From positions 42,629,467 to 42,693,466 of the forward strand of contig OX359281.1 in NCBI GenBank assembly GCA_947179155.2: a stretch of DNA of 64,000 bases, given 5' to 3'. This document shows, piece after piece, positions 37,170 to 49,076 of this stretch (its first letter is position 1; each line of letters opens with the position of its first letter). The translations under genes and the position numbers were made by a program. The notes under the pieces are model-generated. The model did no database searches, was not told the DNA's origin, and saw only the letters and a program-made list of their open reading frames with translations. The DNA comes from Hedera helix. Lineage: Eukaryota > Streptophyta > Magnoliopsida > Apiales > Araliaceae.

Positions 37170-38660
37170 TAATATATGTAATTTACCTATAAATCATTAA
37201 CCCAATTATACCTTGCGCTTAACCATTAGTTGAACTCCGAGAAATATGAGCCAATCCCAATATTTGGATTAAATTTTAACCTATTTTCCTCAAATTGAGG
37301 CATGTGGTCGACATGGTTTTAATAGGGCAAAAACGTTAAAACAAAGCACAAAAAGGAAAAAAATTATTCAAAATTCTAAAAATAACTAAATTATAATGTT
37401 CAATTTTTTTAATTCCAAAAATATTTTTTTGTTTGAAAAATGTGTAAAAATTCATAAAAATATATATTTTGAAAAATCAATGTTTTGTTAAGTAAGGTAA
37501 ACGTTTATTTTATTTTATGAAAAAATGAGGTTTTGAATTTTGTTTTCCATAAAATTGAATGGCTTGATCACATTAAAGTTGGAAACATTCCGTCTTTTGT
37601 CAAGAGATAAATAATTTATATGAAATATGTTCATTTTTTTTTACTTCCAAATTTGAGTTTTACTTCTATATATTGAATAAAAAACAATCACCATAATAAA
37701 ATACAAAGCAAAACAATTATACCAAGACTATCGATTCAACATAGGGGAGGGCCCTGGGCCAAAACCAAATTGTGGGCCACCAAAATAAAATACAAAGCAA
37801 AACAATAATTTGTGTCAGAGTTGGCTGATGGTGCTTTCTTTCAAACTATATTTAATAGGGCTTTTTCCCCCTTCTCTTTTTAGAAGAGCGAGCGATTGTT
37901 GCGTGTAGGTATTCCGGCCCGTTAAGTATAATATTGGCTGAAATACAGATTGTAGCTCAAATTTTACAGGCTCATTAACATGCATATTTTTAACTTAACA
38001 AGTTGTCTACCTACACCTTATTATTCACTTTTTAAAATAAATAAACATATTAAAAAAAACTAAAATAGTAAATATATAATAAAAACATTAAAAGTCTAAT
38101 ATTTACTGTTCATCTTCTAATTTATTTTGGAACAGGTGGAGTATAACCCGACTATATTCTGTACACATGAATGAATGATTCCAGTTAAATTATTTTTAAT
38201 AAACTTAACTTCTTCTTTTTTGCATATGAGGAAGTGATAATCATGCCTTGTTGATTCCATACATGCTAAACAATCCTCCCCACGTTTTCTAAATTTATTT
38301 TAAGACTCTTAATTATATATGTTACATTGTCAAGATTTACAATCTCCTCTTATGAAAGATTTTTCTACTAGTACAACAACAACAATAATAATAGTCCACT
38401 AACATTTTTAAACTTTTGTGTACAAATTTACATCATGAAAAAATATAGATACATTTTCATATCCATTGTGCAATGGTACTGAACTTGAATTATTAATACC
38501 AACATACACAGCTAAAATTTGATACAATGACAATGTACGTATACACGATCAGTGTTAGAATTATGATATATCTTTAAAATAAGGATAATGATGTCTAATA
38601 TAAGTACTTCATTAATGAGGTGTGATCATGGTTTGTGTATACCTTGGTGCATGAAACATT
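37170..38660. other. Intergenic, no gene recognised
   Basis: AT-rich. A direct repeat with AATAAAATACAAAGCAAAAC occurs twice (near 37692 and 37784), separated by a GC-richer AGGGGAGGGCCCTGGGCC segment. Nothing else could be supported. Confidence 0.5.
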
Positions 38661-38671
38661 AATTTTTACCG

Positions 38672-41600
38672 CTAAACCTGAGTAGCAGGGTCTGTACGAT
38701 TTCTAGGGCTTTCTGCACTGCTAACCATGCTAGAGGATTGCTGCCTTTTATGCCGCCATTCTTTTATAACAACCGAAATAAATTCGAAAACATTCTTATT
38801 TGGTGGCATAGCCTTTTGAAGTTTTTTGATGAAGCTAATGGCATAAATGGCAAGAGCAACTGTTGATGTGCCTCCTGTTAACCCAAACAGTACCCAAAAG
38901 CTGCTTAGACCGATGCTGGCATCTTCATTAGAAATGGAATTCAAATCCACACATTTCTCGGAGACAATGAAGGTGTTTTCGAGTTCTAGAAGCCTCCCAC
39001 TTTCAGTGAGATTCATGAGTGCCTTGTTTATATCTGGAAGCATTGTAAAGTTCTTCTTAAATGCCTATAAGTACAACAACATGAATCAATATTGTCTTAG
39101 TGAAGTAACCTGAGTTTATTACTTTGAGCAAATATGATATTTTGACTTTAAAATTTATGACAAATCGCTATCACGGTGTACAATTAGTAATACAAACCTA
39201 TACCTTTTGGTTCGGTTTTGTACTGTTAATTATATCTTAACAGATATTATTTTGCTTGTACTGTAAAAGAGGGAAGAACGAAAACATTATAGTCACAAAC
39301 ACAAGGGAGAGTTTTTCACTTTAGTTCTTACAAAAACTGTCTAGGTATAACAAGGCACATGCCAGTTTGCACAAACACAAATGCATATGCATAGAGACGC
39401 ATAAAAAGTGCACAAAAACATGTACACACAAAAACATGAATCCTGATTTCCAAGCAACTCGTTTTGAACAGTTCATTGGGCAGTTATATAGAAATTTGGT
39501 GCACTTTTATAGCTAAAGAGTTGCAATTGCATAATATTTGTATAATAAAGGCCACTGAAATGCAACTCTTTAGTTATTCAATGCAACAAACTTCTATAGG
39601 ACTGCCCAAATGGACCTAAAACGAACTGTCTGAAATTCAAATCTTGAAAGCACACACAAAACACATGGATTATCTAGTAAAAATGAAACTAAAGCATAAA
39701 AGACCATCTTTATAGGATTTTTATATTTTCTTCAAGGTGTCCAATAAAGATTATTAAACAAACTTTTGTTTTTTTTCCTTCAATTTGAAATGCTAGCAAT
39801 CATCTTTATAAAGTTAAGGGAATTTGAAGCAGAAAGAGTTGGAAAAAGTTAAGACTTACAAAGCCAAATCCTCCAACTTTGAAGGTCTCCTTAGTCTTTG
39901 TGAAGCTTTTGCAGTACTGGGCAAGAAAAACTTTAGCTGAAGGAACTTCAAGGAAGATGGCTGCTATTTCTCCGGTGTTGAGGGCTTTGGCGTATTCGGC
40001 TGTTGATGAATAGTTCTTGATCTTGAATGATTCGAAATCTAAAACATCCCTTAAGTATGAGTGGAGAAAGGATCCTCTGCAATACCCAACAGTTGCATTC
40101 ATCTTCTTGAGTGTCTCAACATCCTTTATTGTTGGTTCAAGCCTTTGGGCAGTGAGCATGCTGGCAAGGCTGGCTGTGTAGCTCTGTATAATTATTAGTG
40201 CCACAAAAAGCCACACCACCTTTGCCATCCTTGATAAATTGCTATGTAGTTTTCCCCCTGTAATGTACAAACGAACCATAATGATGTTATAAGCTAACTG
40301 CTCATACAGAATTTTCATTAAACCACATATTTGCAGCAATTGCTATCTTTATTTCAGCAAGACTAAAATGCAAAATTATACTCTGAGTTTATCATTTTGT
40401 GGAGATATGATATCTGACTTCACGATGGAGTAAACCACTATCTCGGGGTATAATTAGTAATGCAAAACTATACATTTTGGATTAGTTTTGCATTACTAAT
40501 TTTACCTTGAAAGACACGATTTTGCACTAATAATTGTATCACGAGGTAATGATTTGCTATATTACAAAGTCAAGTACCATAATTCCACAAAATGATAAAT
40601 TTGAGGTACAATTTTGCATTTTAGTCTTTCAATAATTACTAAAGTGCAAAACTAATCTCTCATAATTATATGTACTTTTAATGTTTTCATCCATATGTTT
40701 AGGTTAGTATTCCTAAACTCTTACTAAAGCTACAATTAATATGTGAAACTGTCTCATTTGAGTCCGTTTTCAATTTTGCACTAGTAATTATATCTTTAAA
40801 ACGACAATTTTGCATCAACCATTTTATCCTGAGGGATATATTTGCTAATTAGTTAAAACAGGCATAAACACAGGAATTTTATTGTATTTTAATCTTTATA
40901 GAAATTATAGACATTTTCTGACCTTGCAAAGTAAAGAGTGTGGCAAATGATAGCCAAAATATTGTTCCAATTTGATTGGGGATAGAGCCCCGGGGTTCAT
41001 CGAAGTGATTTCTCTCTATCAGCCACACAATGAAGCCATTGTACACAGTGAATGCTGCTATTAAACCCCACATTTCGGTTGTGAAGGGCTTCATGAAAAG
41101 CCATACCCGATTAGGCAATTTAGATCGAACGGGAACTATCAGCTCCATTCCGGATTCTGTATAAGGTTGTGTGAAATCTGCAAGCTCATGTCTTTCAGAT
41201 ATAATTGTTACATCACCCGCTACTGCATCAAAATTCTGCTTCAATACAATAATATTCAATTCCAAGTGAGCAACAAATGTTATCATTAGCAATAAAATTA
41301 ACTGCACCAATGAAAAAGAACGGATGCAACTTTTACCGATACATCTAGTATAGAAAAAAAAGAGTCTATATACAGAAAACAAAATTCTGCAATACTCCAT
41401 ATGCAACTTTTTCTGTAGGACAACACGAGATAAAAGTTTCATCCATGCTTATTTCGTGCATGTTTCTATAGTTTTATCTTATCATTAAACCGAGGATCTT
41501 AAAAAAGAATCCGAATTCCATGCTGTTCAATTTTTTTTATCATGGGTAAGGAATTATCTCAAAGCTATAAATACTCTCAATATGCTTGGGACTCGAGCAA

Positions 41601-44301
41601 CTCACTCTTTGGAAAATTGCATTGCCAGAAGGCCCGACTCCAAGTTGTTCAAGAATAGTGGTAAGATCTCAAGTTCTGACTTCTACTCCTAGTTCTACTA
41701 TTTAGGCAGCTCGGAGGGGAACTGCCATACTTTCCCGAGCCTTTATTAATTTCAGCCCATGCTACTAAACTAGTTATCCCCAGTTACAAGATATAATCTA
41801 ACCCTCTTTAATTTTAACAAGAGGAAGAAGCTCTATGCACGAAACGCCTAGCAAGAAACCTCGCTCCGAGGGAGAAGTGTAGCAAGGGGGAAGGTCTATC
41901 CGCTCTAACCAATAACGCTATTCCTCATAAGGATAGAGTAAGACGTTGCCATTTTCGTAGCTATAAGTTACTGAGTTGTTTGCCCGAATTAGCGAGTTTA
42001 GGAGGCAACTGAATAAGGACAATCCTTCTTATCTTCACATAACATATGAGGTCTGAGTTACTGAGAGCTACGCTCTTAACCTCATTGTAATAAACAATAA
42101 GGAATGCACGAAATTCCTTTTACCAAGTATGGGGAGTTTGTTTGTGACCCTAAATTTATTTTCAATACTTGTACACATGTTGAGGTAGTTTGCATCAACG
42201 ATAAATTTGTTTTGGATTGGATCATATGCAGGTTTCCTATAGAAGATGAAAGAAGATAGGGCAATCTATTAATTTGGACAGTTTATGAAAATAAATTGTA
42301 TTTTATATAGCAAAAACTTATCTTTTAAATGATCTTTTTTCATAGAAAAATTATACTATTGCAAACCTTTATCATAGTCAGCATTATACAATTGAAACTC
42401 TCCTGTATAAAATATAACTTGTTTTTACAGACGATTTAAACTGTTTATTTTGTATAGCCCGTGATCGGGATCCAAACAAAAAGTACGATTACAAAAAAAT
42501 GGCAAAAGAGCTAAAAATAAATATTTGCAAGTAAAGTCTTACCCCCAAGTGTATTTGTTTCACCAAATCAGTGTAGGAACCGTTGAATGGGATATAATTG
42601 TATTCCAAAGTCTTGCTTTCCGGCAACCTATTCATGGTTTCTTCAAACACTTTTATTGAAAATCCATCGAAAGTAGTTTTATTAGATTCCGAATCAGTTT
42701 CCACCTTCACAAATTGACTGAACAGCGAGTCGCTAGGCACACCCACCTTCAGCGGCTCCTCCCTGTCAACCAGAATACGCCGCCTTCTCTCGGTGTACGA
42801 AGGTTGCGCCGGCCAGAGAACTTTTCCCAAAATTTCCACGGAATCGTCATAAATAGCTCCATTATCCACATTTTCCGAAAATCCAAGTCCTTTGGTCCAA
42901 TACCCACTTTGGTAACTCTTTCCGATCAGGTTAACAATTTCTACCGTATTCGCCGGAGCTAATTTCCGGTCAGTAAATTGGATTTTTCCACCCAGACCAC
43001 TAAAATTTGCAATTGAAATTCTTTCTAACAATTGGAGGGTATCACAGTTATTGGAAATAGCTCGCATGGCATCGTAGGTCTGGACGGCAAAGATGCCGGG
43101 CTCGCCATTTTCTTCATCTGGGTATTCTGTTATGAATTTTGCCCGGAATTTTTTCCTGAAATTTTGAAACTCCGGCGAGTTTTCCGGGAAGTAAGTCTTT
43201 ATTCCGATGATGCCTTGCATTGAGGACATTTTGGTGGGACTAATAGAATGGAAGAGATCAGAAATTCTGTTTGTTGCGATCCATGCGAAGTCGTCTCCGG
43301 TCATTTCCAATTTCTTTGCCGTTTGATACAACCGGAATCCGGATTCTAGAGATGTATGAATTATAAAGACTTTGAATTTCTTTTTCTTGAGTTCCTGAAG
43401 CTCTGTATCAAACGAATTAGGCGAAAATGATGTGAGCGGGATGATGTTGGTTAGTTCAACACCTGTCTGTTGAAATGCCTGAGAGAGTTGGGATATGAAT
43501 AATGAAGGAATGGAAACAGAATGGAGGTTCTCGTATATGAGAGTAACTTGACGAAATCCCCAAGATTTTACAATAGCAGCTATGGCATTCGTCTGTACAT
43601 GCTGGCTGGGAGAGGCTTGAATGAGGAAGGAATCTGTTGTCCATGGCGGAGTTGTATCAGCAAGAGAGAGAAATACTGGGGAAACATGTGCTGCTTCACT
43701 AGCCGCCTCGTCAATAGCAGATGCTTCTTCCCATGTATGAGCTCCCACAATGGCTTTCACACCATGTGTGTCAATAAGATCTTTGGCTGCATTGCACCAA
43801 ATTTTAAGTCATATTCAGTAAAGGGACTAAAAACTTAAAAAGCTGTAGGCACTCGAGTAATGTAATCCCATGATGTACCACTGTACAATTTAACAATACT
43901 TTTTGAGTAATGATGGACAGAAGTAGTCTAATTTACCTAGATAAAACTATACAGGATTGTATCATACAGCTCTATAAAGGTTTATATAGGCAAATTACTT
44001 TTACTCTGCCCATAGAAATGAAAACTTTACCTGCTAGAGCTGCTCGAACAGGCTTGCTTTTAGAGTTTCGAAAGTAAAGAAGAAACCTTTGATTGGTAAC
44101 GGTGTTGAAATCATGAATTGCCATCTTTATTGCTACTTTGGCCTCTTTACCAGGTCGAGACGTTTGGTCAATAATGGCGCCAATACTAAATGCACCGGCC
44201 CTTTCATGGTTTACCTCTGTTGTAGTCAAGCTGCTGATTGCTGGTTGTGGAAGCGAGGACAATGCAATCAGAGAGAGGATGAGGTAAGAAAATATGTTCA
44301 T
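38672..44301 (-). CDS. Glutamate receptor-like channel (GLR, clade II type)
   Basis: A ligand-gated cation channel of the plasma membrane or an endomembrane, related to animal ionotropic glutamate receptors. Five exons on the minus strand: 44301-44031, 43786-42543, 41235-40923, 40257-39860, 39064-38672. Phases agree and give 872 aa. A signal peptide covers about residues 1-25. The amino-terminal ligand-binding-like domain spans about 35-400. S1 starts at LKVGVPSD (about 436), with FTQPYTESG and PVR supplying likely ligand contacts (to about 542). M1 is near 555-580, the pore segment near 592-611, and M3 with SYTASLASMLTAQ near 619-647. S2 runs to about 785, M4 near 799-822, and a short cytosolic tail follows. 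The five-exon layout fits GLR clade II. All key parts look intact. Which paralogue cannot be told from sequence reading alone. Confidence 0.92.
40361..40626. mobile_element. Foldback MITE in GLR intron 3 (family 'C')
   Basis: The element begins GACTAAAATGCAAAATTATA and ends with its near-exact complement, GCATTTTAGTC. Arms of about 44 bases reach ATTTATCATTTTGTGGA. The interior holds TTAGTAATGCAAAACTA and its complement. Related, more diverged pieces follow at 40660-40880, at 39130-39250 in intron 4, and at about 53430-53676 in the NCL-type gene. No target duplication is obvious. Confidence 0.75.
41560..42075. other. GC-richer segment in GLR intron 2, origin unknown
   Basis: This stretch is clearly less AT-rich than the surrounding intron and lacks the usual homopolymers. 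It has text such as ACGAAACGCCTAGCAAGAAA and GAACTGCCATACTTTCCCG. No coding frame longer than about 60 residues. It reads like inserted organelle-derived (mitochondrial) or old element DNA, but I cannot match it to a known sequence. Confidence 0.3.
42382..42436. repeat. ~50-base dispersed repeat, copy 2
   Basis: It matches 27478-27532 (shared TTATACAATTGAA and ATATAACTTGTTTTTAC). It lies in GLR intron 2, about 110 bases after the exon 2 donor in the direction of transcription. Confidence 0.5.
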
Positions 44302-44368
44302 TAAGTGGTTGTTGCAATCAGAGAGGATGAAGTAAGAAAATATGTTCAGTAATTGGTTGTTGATTAAA
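44266..44368 (-). repeat. Tandem duplication of ~52 bases over the GLR start region
   Basis: The segment with AATCAGAGAGGATGARGTAAG and AATATGTTCAKTAAKTGG occurs twice, once across the signal-peptide codons and once just upstream. The upstream copy has lost the ATG (TTCAGT in place of TTCAT), so the start codon exists only in the downstream copy at 44301-44299. Confidence 0.85.
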
Positions 44369-44390
44369 TTTTTCCCGGACGAATTTATGA

Positions 44391-44398
44391 TATATATA
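44391..44398 (-). promoter_or_regulatory. Possible TATA box of the GLR gene
   Basis: TATATATA lies 90 bases upstream of the start codon on the minus strand. A transcription start near 44362 would give a leader of about 60 bases containing the duplicated start-region copy. Confidence 0.4.
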
Positions 44399-44634
44399 CA
44401 TCTTGAATGGTTTAAATCTAGTTGTATGACCATTTCAAACTGCATTAATCCGTTCCTACAGTTGGAAGGGACGCAAAAGTCATCACTCGGATGGAAATGT
44501 CTTCCTAAGAATTGGCAAAGGGAAGAAAAGACAGTAGGCAAGAAATTCATTGCAACCTTCAGATGTTGCTTTCTTTCAGCGTCCTAATGGCGGCTAACTG
44601 TGTAAATGGGAAAACTTTGACGCCGAGACCAAAT

Positions 44635-44800
44635 TTAATAGCCTAGTGGTAAATTTTTTTACTTTTACTGTGTAATATCACAGATTCGAGTTCAACTTTT
44701 CAGTAGAAGTTAAAATTCAACCGACGTTATAGAAAATTGAAAGATTTTCTCAGTTTTCCCTAGTTCCCTTTATGTCCTCTTCCTCAGGTTTCCTCGTAGA
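44635..44800 (+). repeat. SINE-like tRNA-derived fragment
   Basis: TAGCCTAGTGGTAAA resembles a polymerase III A box, and AGATTCGAGTTCAA about 45 bases later resembles a B box. The spacing fits a tRNA-derived SINE head. No clear tail or target duplication, so this is a candidate only. Confidence 0.35.
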
Positions 44801-44803
44801 TTT

Positions 44804-46129
44804 TTAGGGGTGTATTCAATTAAGACTTTTAAAAATTTTTAAAGACTCTTTTTAAGTGATAGATTTTTATAGCGTTCGTTGACTTTTAATAACTTTAAAG
44901 ACTTTTAAAATGACTTTTAAAGACTCTATAAAATAAGTGACATACTTTTATAGACTTTTTACTAAAGACTTTGATAGACTTTTATATACTTTTAATATAT
45001 CTTGTACCTTATATCATTAAGTATTTTGTTGAAGAGGTCGGATAATATGCTTTAAAGAAAACTATAGAAATGATGAACTGGATAGATTGGTTTGGTCTGA
45101 AAACATCTCCATCTTTACACATTTGACATAATAGAGTATCACATAAGCCAATGATCATAAATGGATAAAAAATTAAGGGGATAACTGATTTAGAGAAAAT
45201 TACACACTGCCCTATAATAGAAAAAGTTTATAAACCACATAGAACTTTAAATTTTTTTTTTATTTTTTTACTGCTAGTACCTAAATATTATAATTACAAT
45301 TTTAACTCAACAACATAAAATGACATTCGCAACCAAATGAAAGGAGGGGTTATTCATGAAAATTCTCCATAGAAACAGTTGCTAAAATGCGAACAATTCT
45401 ATTAGACAGTTTACTTAGTATATCATTATTTATCAAAAGTTTTATAGGAGGTATTTTCAAATCACCAGTATAAATGACACCCAAAATATATTAAATCAAC
45501 ACTAACATGTAAGCTTACACAGTTGATGAGGATGAACTATGCTATATTTTTATTCTCTAAATGCTAAGTTTTTGTAATTATTTTGTACTTAAATGTATTA
45601 ATATTTATTTTAATTTGGTTTTGATATATTTTGTGAGTTTTCAATTAATTTATATTATTTTATGTTATTTTATACTATTTTTATTTGTTAGTTTTTAAGT
45701 ATTTTTATTATTTTAGGAAAATTATTTATTATTATGTGTTTTTATTAATTTTATTTATATTTATTTTATATTATTTTCATCTTCTCCCTTTCTCAAATAT
45801 TTGAAAGTTTTTGATAAATATTTGAAAGTCTTTGGGTATCAGGCCATACTTTGGAAGATTTTGAATATGAATAAATCTTGTTTTAAAGTCTATCAAACTC
45901 CACCATTTGATAGAAATATTTAAAATTTATGACTTTTTGAATACCGAAATACTTTTATAAACTTTATAAAAGTCTTAATTCAATACCACATAACTTTTAA
46001 AGACATTAGAAAAGTTGTTATTGAATACCACTAAATTTTTATAAACTCTTTAAATATCTTGATTGGATACAACTAAACTTTTAAAGTCTTTATAAGTCCT
46101 TACAAATCCTAATTAAATACACCCCCTTA
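44804..46129. mobile_element. PIF/Harbinger-like non-autonomous element (44807-46126) with TTA duplication
   Basis: The left end GGGGTGTATTCAATTAAGA and the reverse complement of the right end GGGGGTGTATTTAATTAGGA are terminal inverted repeats. TTA flanks both sides (44804-44806 and 46127-46129). A TWA duplication and G-rich ends fit the PIF/Harbinger superfamily (Tourist-like). The 1320-base body has many GACTTTTAAAGACTTT-type subterminal repeats in both orientations and a central AT-rich filler without transposase. It sits between the GLR and NCL-type genes. Confidence 0.85.
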
Positions 46130-46349
46130 GAATGAAATGTATTTCTAGAATTGAATTGTAATTGGATAGGTTTAAAAAAAAAAGAATATTAAAACTTTTG
46201 ACGCTTTGGTTTTCCGAGATTCTTTGAATAAATCAAAAAAATTATTTTGGAAAAGAAATCGTCAAAATTTGAATTAAAATAACATTTGATAGAAAAAAAA
46301 ACCTGCATCATTCATGGTATTACTTGAACTAGCTACTAGACCAAATGCC

Positions 46350-46460
46350 TTCACGTAGATTGCCTAGTGGTATGACATCTCTCCTTAACGTAATGCATTC
46401 GTGTTTGGAATCTCATTTTTCTCTGCTTATGATTTTTTAATTTAAAAAAATAAAAATCTG
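46350..46460 (+). repeat. Second SINE-like fragment
   Basis: ATTGCCTAGTGGTATGACATC is A-box-like and CGTGTTTGGAATCTC is a weak B-box-like sequence about 40 bases on, followed by an A/T-rich tail. It is a weak candidate. Confidence 0.3.
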
Positions 46461-47897
46461 GATTCCAGAATGTGGAATCAAAGTAGTTATTCAATAAGTT
46501 GCAACACGTTTTAGATTCTGCTTCTTCCTAGAAGCTGAAAGGGACTTTGTATATGTCAACTTATTAACGTGCACATTTTCTAGACTGAATTCATGTCAAC
46601 AATCAAATGGCACCAACACCGGTCGAGGTGGCAAATGGGTAAATCTGATGGGTATGGGGTAAAATTTAATGGGTTGATGGTAATTAATAGATTGGAATAT
46701 TAAAAAATCAATTTAAAATGAGTTGCATATGAGTGGTTTACTTTGGTTATGGGTCAAACTGATTAACCCAAAAACTAGTGTATGTGAATTAGTTCGATCA
46801 GGTTAAGATGAATTTCTCTCACCATATACCATAATGAAATTCTATAATTTTTGTTGTTTTTATATTAAATATTATATTTTAACTCTAACGCTCTATTTAT
46901 GCGTCAGCAGAAATGTAATATTTATTATAATCAATTTAATAATAAATTAATTATGATAGTATGTGGTGTCACAATTTCACCGGATCCGAATTAATCATGT
47001 CAAAATAAAGAATTTAAGATGAAGGTAGAGATATTTTAGAAGGGAGAAAAATTAGAAGAAAAAAAGAAGAGACAAGTTGAGGCTTATGACAATCTCATTC
47101 ACGATAGCTTGTCAATGGTGTGAAATTCAACACGTTAATTATACTTATTCATACTCTTACCAATTCACACTTATTCGCAAAACATTTGATATTAAAAAGT
47201 CAAACTCACATAATGCTTCACAATTCCTCAGTTTAGATGAGTGATTCTTGATAACGCAGGATTTGGAGATCTTCAAAAAGATTAAGCCCATTAAAAAATG
47301 AGGGCCCAATTTAGTTTTAATAAATACTCATTTTGTCTCATAAAAAATTACTTAGTTTAATTTTTTAGGTTAAATTGAATATTTTTAAAATCAAAATTTA
47401 TACTATTTTTAAAAAATATAATGGGAAGAACTATGATCATAATAAACTAGATTGAATGTACTATTCACTTCAATTGTTCATGAGTTCAAAATTTTAAATA
47501 AGTTTAATTAGTAATCTAAAAATGAACGATTTGACTCGGAAAGATAAATTAAGTCCGTTTTTACGGGACAAAGGAAGTATATTTATTTTGCAAAAGCCAT
47601 CTAATTTCCAGCCAGGAAATCAATCCCTCCTTTGAGAATTCCAACAACCAATGGAAATATTTGAAGAAAAATTGATTTATTTCGGTGTAGCTCTTTTAAA
47701 AAAAAAAAAAAAAATCTGTACCAAACCAGGTTTTGGAGTGTAGCATATAATGATTTGCCTGAGTTCCTCTCAAAGTATAAATAATTTGTAATCTGACCGA
47801 GACTTCGTAGTGTTTGTTTACTCTTTATCGTTTGTTGGTACATTTTTTATCCAATTTTTAAATGACCACGAGGAACCTTAACAAATAATTGTTACTT
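46461..47897. other. Intergenic, no gene recognised
   Basis: AT-rich. CGAGGTGGCAAATGGGTAAA near 46625 resembles the end of a degraded DNA transposon, but no partner end could be fixed. A 17-base A run lies near 47698. No coding frame is credible. Confidence 0.45.
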
Positions 47898-47898
47898 C

Positions 47899-47905
47899 TA
47901 TATAA
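47899..47905 (+). promoter_or_regulatory. TATA box of the NCL-type exchanger gene
   Basis: TATATAA lies 55 bases upstream of the ATG at 47954. Transcription would start about 30 bases downstream, near 47930, leaving a short leader of about 25 bases. Confidence 0.55.
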
Positions 47906-47953
47906 TGCACATGCTGATTTTAGCACCAAATCAATTACACCACCATTTCGGCA

Positions 47954-49033
47954 ATGGCAAAAGTAGTTGCAATCTGTTCCGTTTTTCTTCTTTTTCTGTT
48001 GGTAGTAAAGGCGACTGACCACCGATATTCGCCTTACAGTACTACAGAACTAGTTTCAGATGGCAGAAGTGAAGAATCCATATCTTCATTTTTACATCTC
48101 AAGGGGATGGATTCTTCTCAAGGGCAATGTGAGCATATGTATGGGTTTTTGCCTTGTTCCGAAAATATTCTAGGCCATCTTTTCCTTATTGTGGTTTATG
48201 AGTTCCTATTATTTCATGGTGAATCCTATCTTCTTTTTGGAGGGGGTCGGATCTTCGAGATTCTTGGCACCGGATACTTTGGCGCAAGTGCTTTTCCGGT
48301 CATTGCTCAGCTTCCGGAGCCTTTGATACTTCTCGGTACGTTCTCGATCGTATTGTATTAGAGTGATTTAGTGTTAAGCTTGAGTTAGACATATCTTAAA
48401 TTCTTTTTTTCTTATACAACTATAATTGTAATAACTAGTTGATTATGACAAATATTTCAAGATAACGTAATTTTGTTAATAAAATAGTAAAATAACTACA
48501 AGAATTGAATTCAAGTCAACATTTGAAGTCAATTAAATTAAATTGGTAATTTAAATAATTTGATTGGGATTTTTGTCACTTAAAGGGCCAATTGAAATTG
48601 AGTGACAACTTAAAGAGAAACTCTTGCAATTAATCCTATATATGCATGCATGCATAAATGAATTAATTTAATTGCTGATCATCCTAGCTATGATGTGTTT
48701 CTTTGTTGTGCTGACTTTGTCTTCTTTAATAAATTACCATGTGCTCCACATGCCCGGCATCTTTCACTAATAAATTCACAAACTCAACTCTCTAGAGATG
48801 TATTAAAAAGTGCAGCTTTTGAATGCTATAGAATTGGCATGACTTTGTCAGTTGCTTCTCTAACCTTAAAATTTATTCTTCTTTCATTGATATATTTTTG
48901 AAACAATGACTTGTAAGAATAAATTATGTTTTCAAATATAGCCCTCATAGTAGTTGAAGAGTTTAACAGTGATGCTGTGATATTATAAATAATACTAAAA
49001 AAATAATGCCATATCATGCTATTTTGTACTTTT

Positions 49034-49076
<43 letters not shown>

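Noticed and set aside
44302..44550. Upstream extension of the GLR frame on the minus strand
   Set aside because: The frame is open, but the upstream part does not look like a signal peptide, includes the duplicated start-region copy and lies across the likely TATA box. The ATG at 44301 gives a proper signal peptide.
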